Assembly: GCA_032717465.1 (NCBI GenBank)
Contig: CM064632.1
Location: 24,012,965 to 24,076,964 of the forward strand
Source: Coenobita brevimanus
Lineage: Eukaryota > Arthropoda > Malacostraca > Decapoda > Coenobitidae
Reading direction: 5' to 3'
DNA length: 64,000 bases
Shown here: piece after piece, positions 57,791 to 64,000 of the stretch
Numbering within the stretch: the first letter of the stretch is position 1
Layout of the letters: every line of letters starts with the position of its first letter
The notes under the pieces: generated by a model
Databases searched by the model: none
What the model saw: only the letters and a program-made list of their open reading frames with translations
What the model was told of the DNA's origin: nothing
Program-made: the position numbers and the translations under genes

Positions 57791-58602
57791 CATTCAACCT
57801 CCAATCACTACCAGCGAACTGACGAGAACTGGAAAGCCGTAATTTCGACTGGGACGTTCCAACCACTACACCAACAATGAAAAGAAGAAACCGTCATTTA
57901 AAAGCAATTATTAACCCACAAAACAAAGGCTTATTTAAATTTTCAGGTAATGTATGAACACCAGCCTAAAAAAACGAATATATTTTTAACGAGGTGAGTG
58001 AAGTACCCGACCTAAATTATTCAGGCATCGCGGAAGTGCACTAAAAATGTACGCCTCTTTTCGGCAAATTCCTGTTTCAAAATAATCCACGGGCCCGGTA
58101 CCCCTGCGTTATATCCTGGAAAGAAAAAAATGTGGGTTAAAAAGAAGACTAAATTCTTGAGAGGTGGGGTATCAGCATCCTCATTAACACTATAAGCTCA
58201 TAAGGCTTTATTATATACCGTATCTATTAGGATGGGTTTTTTCTTTACTCTTTCCTAATCTACTTTCAGTAGCAGTTCACTGTTTCCATGCTTACAGTGT
58301 TCTGTTTTGTTTTAAATTCCTGATATCTCTGACGATTTCACGAAGTTATTTGGGGTGGATGGGTAAATAAATTCTTTAATAACCCCTACACTAAAAAATC
58401 TCTCCCTACACTAAATTATATCTCCTGATAGTGGTAATTATGAAGTGTGTTAAGACGTCACCACTGAAGTAACATTACACACTCTTCAGAATTTACTGTC
58501 CATCTTTTTCAGGGGAACTTTATGATGTTGATAATGATAATGGTGATAATGCTAATATATTTTTACGCCCGTGTCTTGCGGAACGACAGCGAGTGTTGTT
58601 TT

Positions 58603-58604
<2 letters not shown>
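57791..58604. other. Unassigned
   Basis: No gene or dispersed repeat was recognised. Confidence 0.4.

Positions 58605-58658
<54 letters not shown>
58605..58658. repeat. (GT)n microsatellite
   Basis: A pure GT run immediately before the second AGGTCA array. Confidence 0.93.
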
Positions 58659-58661
<3 letters not shown>

Positions 58662-58754
58662 TGAAAAAAATAACTTGCACAGTTTTTATTTGCTTTGGAC
58701 CAAACTCAGCGTACGGGTAGAAGGCCAGCAGTGAGTAAACCTTCTGTTTCGTGA

Positions 58755-59525
58755 AAATTAGGTCAGAGGTCAAGGTCACATGGCATATCAACTTATTTAT
58801 TTATTTATTTATTTTTTTTTCGATTTAGACCATACTTTGTGGAAGGGGTCAGGAGGAGACGAAAATAAGAGGATTCGATTTTGAAAACAATCACTCAAAT
58901 GTCAAGGTCACTGAGAGGGGTCAAAGGCCAAGGATATAGGGCATGTTCAACTCAAACAATACTGATCTGATGTATACCAAACTACTTGATGGAAGGGTTG
59001 AAAGTCAGGCAAAAACGATGGGATCCATTTTTGCAAACAATCAGTTAGTGGAGGGTCACAGTACATAGTAAAAGTTCAACCGTGTGTCTAAGAACAAAAT
59101 AAATGAAATGCTTTTGTTCTTATTTGGAGCTAACTTGGTGGATGAGTTGAGGATCACCCAAGAAGCTGACTTTTTTCTTTCCTCTCTTTCTCGAAACAAT
59201 AAATCAAACCTCAAGGTCACATAGCAAGGTCATCTTAAACAGCTTTTATATGATGTAGACGAAACTATGTAGAAGGATTCACTCTACATAACGATGAAAG
59301 GAGACGATTATGGGAAATATGTCAAAGGTCAAGGTCGAAGGGAAAGGTCAAAGGCGAAGGTCACATTGCAAAATCAACTCAGTTTTGATTTAATCTGACT
59401 CAGCGTTGGTGGAAGGAATCTCAGCTAGGCAAAAATGAAGTGACGAGTTTAAGATTAAAATGTCAAAGGTCAAGGTCACAGGAGAATGTCAAATATTCTG
59501 TCCATGGACCAGTTGGTGGGCGCGG
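58755..59525 (+). repeat. AGGTCA-rich degenerate array 2
   Basis: About five to six units of 120-160 bp. Each centres on (T)CAAAGGTCAAGGTCACA(T/G)GGCA with a preceding GATTTTGAAAACAATCA-type phrase and a following GATTTAGACCA(T/A)ACTTTGTGGA phrase. Clear centres lie near 58759, 58900, 59048, 59210, 59325 and 59465. The 3' end shares CCAGTTGGTGGG with the array at 21460-21985. Confidence 0.78.
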
Positions 59526-59581
59526 GTGTTGCACTCAGAGTGATCCTTCTTGATTATTTATGTAGAGTTTATGAAGGAATG

Positions 59582-59583
<2 letters not shown>

Positions 59584-59623
<40 letters not shown>

Positions 59624-59720
59624 CGTTATCATCATCATCATTATTATTATTATAATTATTATTATTCTTATGAATATCATCATCATCATCATCATCATAC
59701 CACCACCACCACCATCATCG
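59584..59720. repeat. (ATT)n/(ATC)n/(ACC)n compound array
   Basis: ATT runs pass into ATC and then ACC trinucleotides. Confidence 0.92.
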
Positions 59721-59910
59721 TAAACCAGATGACAAGGCATTATAATTATTATTTTTTTCAGGCGTAATAAGGTGGCCAAATATCCCAGACTAACCACTGG
59801 TAAAGAAGCACAAATCCACGGTGGCCAAATAAGTCAGTAGTGGCAACAGATATAAATTTTGGTGTGTGCTGCCTAGTTCATTAGCGCAGTACCGGTCAGA
59901 TTGCAGACCT

Positions 59911-59945
59911 CACTTGTTTACGGCCATTATACCTTTACTTCAGAG
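59911..59945 (+). repeat. Short direct repeat, copy 1
   Basis: GTTTACGGCCATTATACCTT, TACTTCAGA recurs at 60543-60572 (GTTCACGGCAATTATACCTT, TATTTCAGA). Related fragments (TTTACGGCCATTCC at about 61439; ACAATTATTTT words to 61735) suggest a decayed tandem region spanning about 59900-61800. Confidence 0.55.
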
Positions 59946-60269
59946 TGGATTGCCCCACATTACTAAAAGTCACTGATTATTATTCTGTAATTATTGTCTT
60001 TAAAAAATGAAAATTATTGTCAAGTGCAACGGGTCTGTGTTATCAAGAGGCGATCTGATTCAGATTAAATTGAACCAGGGGAGCCTAGGAGTGTTAATAC
60101 TGTCACCATTATTCTTCTCATGATGGAGACAACTCTAGCAATTACAGATCCCACAAAACGATAATATTTTCACGACAGGGAGTTTGTGGAGCCTGAAACT
60201 ACAAAAAACCAAAGAGAGTTGTTTCATCCCCCCTCCCTCATTCCTTTAAATGGCTAGGACAAAAAAATC

Positions 60270-60450
60270 ATCATCGTCAACGTCATCGTCATCATCATCG
60301 TTATCGTCACTATCATCATCATCATCATGGTTGTTTTTCCCCACTTCAGCCGTATATTCCCCCCTCCCCTTGTTTTTAACTTGTATAAAATCGTCCTCGT
60401 CGTCCTCCTCCTACTTCTCTTCCCCCTCCTCCCCCTCCTCCTCCTCCTCC

Positions 60451-60481
<31 letters not shown>

Positions 60482-60482
60482 T
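60270..60482. repeat. (TCA)n/(TCC)n trinucleotide blocks
   Basis: TCA/TCG runs at 60270-60328 and TCC then TCA runs at 60390-60482. Ser-rich plus-strand and Met/Arg-rich minus-strand frames are artefacts. Confidence 0.9.
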
Positions 60483-60823
60483 CAGGTCTTTTCCCCTTTA
60501 ACCGTATTATCGTTAAAGCTACACACCATGCAACGCTCACTAGTTCACGGCAATTATACCTTTATTTCAGAAAAGCCTGTGTTTAATTATAGAAATAATG
60601 GGTAATGAACCTGCATTCTGTCGAGTTTCTGCCTTCCCCCCTCCAAAAAAAAAAAAAAAAAAGAGAGAGAATTATAACTGACGGGCAATTATTCCTCTGA
60701 CAATAATTTTTTCACAGACAATTATTTCCTTGTTTCCAGCAGCTTGTGGAAAAATCAGCGAATTTCTGTACCATTTTTCTATATTTGTCAAGTCTGTTAA
60801 AAAAAATCATAATCATAAACAGT

Positions 60824-60955
60824 AGGGACGGAGTGGAGAGGGGGTGTGTGATCAGGAGGGAAGGCAGCGAAATGGCGGGAGACAGAGTGACATGGAGGCG
60901 ATTTGTTTGTGGCCACCCCTTACGGGAATAAGGTACCTGCTAACAGACAGACAGA
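60824..60955 (+). mobile_element. LINE family L-A, 3' fragment (copy 4)
   Basis: Only the last about 30 codons remain: GACGGAGTGGAGAGG, then GGCAGCGAAATGGCGGGAGA, CATGGAGGCGATTTGTTTG, TGGCCACCCCTTACGGGAAT. It ends FVCGHPLRE then TAA, followed by a (GACA)n tail at 60939-60956. Matches the ends of the copies at 8058, 26226 and 38520. Confidence 0.88.
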
Positions 60956-60956
60956 T

Positions 60957-63118
60957 AAGTAATTATTTCTTTCCAACAATTTTTAGAGTGGCTTGTGAAG
61001 AACCAGGAAAAATTATGGATGATTATTCCAGGGCCTCAATACATAATAGGACTTACGATAATTTCACTGTCGTAACTCAGATATTGAATTGCAGGAAGGA
61101 CAAGGAGGTTGTCGAAAATTTCCCTGTCCCCTGTTCTAACTTCATATATAAATCTTAGTGGCGAGACGAAAATTACTGCAGGTTATAACTTTTCTGAAGG
61201 ATTATCAAGGTAAGGAGTGAAAAAAAAAAAATCCTCCCTTGTCTACTTCTTCCTGTAAAATCGTATCTAAATTACGACAGGGAATCATTATTTAATAATT
61301 CTGAGAATCCCACCCTAGTAAAAAAAATACGTTCACTCGTTCCAGAAAGTATCGGTGTACTGTGGGTCCGATGTCATCCAGAATGACTGGATCATGTGGC
61401 GGTGACAGCCCGTTAATACCTGTATATATCATAACATTTACGGCCATTCCCTACACATTGTGAAGGACACAAGTGCTATCTGATGTAGCAGTCATCTGTT
61501 GTCTGGGATACCTGCGTGAGGGAGGACAGAACCGCAATTTCCTGTTTCCTTTGTTCCGTGTGTCAAAATATTTCACACACCTTCTGCACCGATACTTTCT
61601 GGTGCAAGTGTACGCACCGTACGATTATTCTCTGTTTCTGCCGAGTCTGTGAAACCCATGGTAATTACGGTCTCTTATCCCAATTACCTTCTGATTACAA
61701 TGTGCAAAATTAGGGAAACTACAGACAATTATTTTGTACGTCTGCTTATATATTCAAAATCTTGGAAATTATAGACAAATAGAAAAATAATTAGATTTTC
61801 CATATTTACTCCATCGTTTTTCATTGCTTCGAGCGATTTTTTTTTTTTTTCGACACTGGTCATAGTTTACATAGCCCATTCCGTCATGCCCGGCAGTTCA
61901 ACAACCCTACGCATGTCATGGTGTGGGAGGCGTAGGACTAATGGGCTGCAGGGAGAGGAGTATTACGCCTACACCAGAAGCTACAGCAGATTCAAAAAGA
62001 AAAAGAAAAAAGAAAAGACGAAAGAAAATGAAAGAATAAAAGAAAGAAAGCTTCAGCAAAATCCGAGAAATTTCCTAGTTCTCTATTTCTGTCCGTCTCC
62101 AATAAAATCACCCACAGGTATTGTATATTTACCAACTGCCTTGTCATACAAAATAAAGATTCATTCCTTTGTTTATCACCATCATCATCATCATGGATTT
62201 GATATCTTAGTAATATGTTGTACAATGGACTCTCAACCGTATAGTAATGCATAATTAGGAAAGCGTGAACCCCCATTCTTTCTCGGGGGTCAGCCTCACT
62301 CTTAAAAATAAAAACGATCAGAAATTGGTGAAGGTGTGCACATGGATGACAACAAAATCGGCATACATATCACAGGACTGAGGCTGCGGTTTCCCTGTTT
62401 TCCCTTAATGCACAGGAGGAAGCTGCACACTTTTTTTTCTTTTTTTTCATTTTTCTATTTTTCCATTTTGTTTTATATAGTTAAGAAATTTTCAAACCGG
62501 TCTGAGTTGCCCCCAGCACTCGGATCTGCCCCATTATACGGCAGCCTTGATGACCCCTTCAGTACCAGAGGGTTTTACGAAGCTGAATAAAATCGTCTGG
62601 AGGCAGCAAGAAAAAACTAAATATTTCGTCTTGAAATTCTAAAGGCTAAATATATTATCGGACAAAAGGGGTTAATCGAGATAATTTTTAATCCTGAGTA
62701 CTTAAATCTCTCCTTTGTCAACTCTAGCATCTTGTCTCTCTATCTCGTTCTTGGTCTCCCTCTCCTCTCATTCTTCTCACTGCTAGATCTCTCCCTTGTT
62801 AACTCTCACTTCATCTCTCTCTATCTTGTTCTCGGTCTCCCTCTCCTCCCATCATTCTTCTCACTGCTAGGATCTCTTTCTTCTACACTCTCCAATCATA
62901 CCTCTCCATCTCCTTTTCGGCCTCCCTCTTCCCTTTCCCCTCATTCACATAAAACAGGCTGTAGCTACATGACATTGATATGCACCGCCGGAGTCAAAAG
63001 TTGTGTCTGAGACGCTGTAATGGAGGATATACAGTTGGGGTCAGAAGTTGGGGTGAAGAGAATGGCGGTGGAAGCAAGGTACTCCGTTACCACTAATTTT
63101 TGTGACAACTTTTAACCA
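60957..63118. other. Unassigned
   Basis: No gene was recognised. It holds an A/G-rich stretch at 61995-62050, a short (CAT)n at about 62178, and the TAAAATCGTCTGGAGGCAGC motif at 62588. A CTCTCTATCTYGTTCTYGGTC phrase is directly duplicated at 62735 and 62816. Confidence 0.45.
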
Positions 63119-63123
63119 CTACG

Positions 63124-63440
63124 TTACCTCCATCTGACACAACAACTGACCCCGACTGTACCTCCATCTGACACAACAACTGACCCCGACTGTAGCTTCA
63201 TCTGACACAACAACTGACCCCGACTGTACCTCCATGTGACACAACTGACCTCGACTGTACCTCCATCTGACACAACAACTGACCCCGACTGTACCTCCAT
63301 CTGACACAACAACTGACCCCGACTGTACCTCCATCTGACACAACAACTGACCCCGACTGTACCTCCATCTAACACAACAACTGACCCCGACTGTACCTCC
63401 ACCTGACACAATTTCTGACGCAGACTGTTCGCTCCGAGAC
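63124..63440 (+). repeat. 34-bp minisatellite, about 9 copies
   Basis: Unit CCTCCATCTGACACAACAAC followed by TGACCCCGACTGTA. Most units are identical; one near 63233 is shortened and one has AGCTTCAT. Three units are 102 bp, so minus-strand frames stay open through all three registers. Confidence 0.95.
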
Positions 63441-63488
63441 ATTTAAAATTTACCAGAATAATAAAAGGTATAATAATCTCTGTGCCAA

Positions 63489-63490
<2 letters not shown>

Positions 63491-63553
<63 letters not shown>
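63491..63553. repeat. (CT)n microsatellite
   Basis: A pure CT run of about 62 bp. Confidence 0.93.
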
Positions 63554-63556
<3 letters not shown>

Positions 63557-63792
63557 AACAAACATTCACCATACCAGGGGCGCGGGGAGGTAATTGGTTC
63601 ACAAATATTCATTAATCACTCACTTGCCTAATCACTGTTTACCGTTCACAAAAGCACTAACTACACCACAAAGACAAAACAAACACAAAGAATTAAGCGT
63701 TAAAAACAAGAAAGAAAATGAAAATAAAGTTACACAAATGGAAAGACTATGAAAATGCTGTCTGGGGGAATAGTTCACTAGAAATGACATGT

Positions 63793-63880
63793 TGGCTTTT
63801 ATTTATTTTTTTATGCAAAGAAGAAGGAACCAAAGGCCAGGGGTCCGCAAACCGTTCCTTCCAAGAAAAAACCAAAAACA
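63793..63880 (+). repeat. Small dispersed hairpin repeat, copy C
   Basis: T-rich lead, then GAAGGAACCAAAGGCCAGGG, GTCCGCAAACC, GTTCCTTCCAAGAAAA. It shows the inverted GAAGGAAC/GTTCCTTC pair most clearly. The last 120 bases of the window hold nothing further. Confidence 0.65.
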
Positions 63881-64000
63881 ATACAAAAAAGAGCCACATT
63901 CAAGATCTACTCCCAGTCTTGCATTTTGCAGCTGATTAACTCTGTAAATGTCGTCCTTACTCTACTTATCCCACTGCCTACGACATCCTTCAGTCTTGTA

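Noticed and set aside
59558..59797. Met/Ile-rich minus-strand frame, possible membrane peptide
   Set aside because: It translates an ATT/ATC microsatellite.
61516..61713. Cysteine-rich 65-codon frame that could look like a small secreted peptide
   Set aside because: No signal peptide, no spaced cysteine framework I recognise, and it lies in a decayed repeat region; a chance frame is more likely.

Overview
The window looks like gene-poor, repeat-saturated nuclear DNA from an animal, most likely a decapod crustacean (perhaps a crab). That guess rests on the very dense long dinucleotide microsatellites (CA, GA, TA), a CR1-type LINE with a GAACATAA-type 3' tail, a tRNA-derived SINE, and AGGTCA-rich degenerate arrays of a kind I associate with marine invertebrates. 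The species call is inference. I found no convincing host protein-coding gene, rRNA, functional tRNA or CRISPR. Every coding region I can support belongs to a transposable element. Most other long open frames are translations of simple repeats or of polypurine/polypyrimidine DNA.

Layout. 1-1855: the 5' end of a minus-strand Ty3/gypsy LTR retrotransposon (Gag with a SCAN-like region, primer-binding site, one LTR with TG...CA ends); the rest lies beyond the left edge. 1.9-8 kb: unassigned DNA, a large polypurine block and microsatellites. 8.06-8.90 kb: a 5'-truncated LINE with a 9-bp target duplication. 9.4-14.3 kb: a dispersed repeat, a hairpin MITE-like element, a microsatellite cluster, a 170-bp tandem array and a 1.7-kb CCACA satellite. 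14.9-24 kb: microsatellites, homopurine/homopyrimidine blocks, an AGGTCA-rich array and a 36-bp minisatellite. 24.4-25.5 kb: a roughly 1.1-kb foldback. 26.2-27.4 kb: a second LINE copy. 28-29 kb: a palindrome and an 18-20-bp minisatellite. 31.1-32.1 kb: a tandemly duplicated module.

33.2-37.1 kb is a complete piggyBac transposon: TTAA duplications, 15-bp inverted termini, subterminal direct repeats, a transposase with one apparent frameshift, and its own degenerate tandem array. 38.4-40.9 kb is a nested insertion, with a long copy of the first LINE family sitting inside another dispersed repeat; a (TA)n microsatellite has expanded inside the LINE's reverse-transcriptase reading frame. 42.7-51.8 kb holds four copies of a tRNA-derived SINE among CT/CA tracts. 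52.3-56.9 kb is a nearly full-length minus-strand CR1 retrotransposon: a 1074-codon open endonuclease/reverse-transcriptase ORF2 and an ORF1 with coiled coil and SGNH esterase, split by one frameshift. 57-64 kb: more satellites, a second AGGTCA array, a LINE 3' fragment, a 34-bp minisatellite and a third copy of a small hairpin repeat.

Functionally the window records transposon colonisation and decay. The CR1 and piggyBac copies look youngest, each one indel from intact. The gypsy and the four LINE copies are broken or truncated. Several microsatellites coincide with TE tails or have grown inside TEs.
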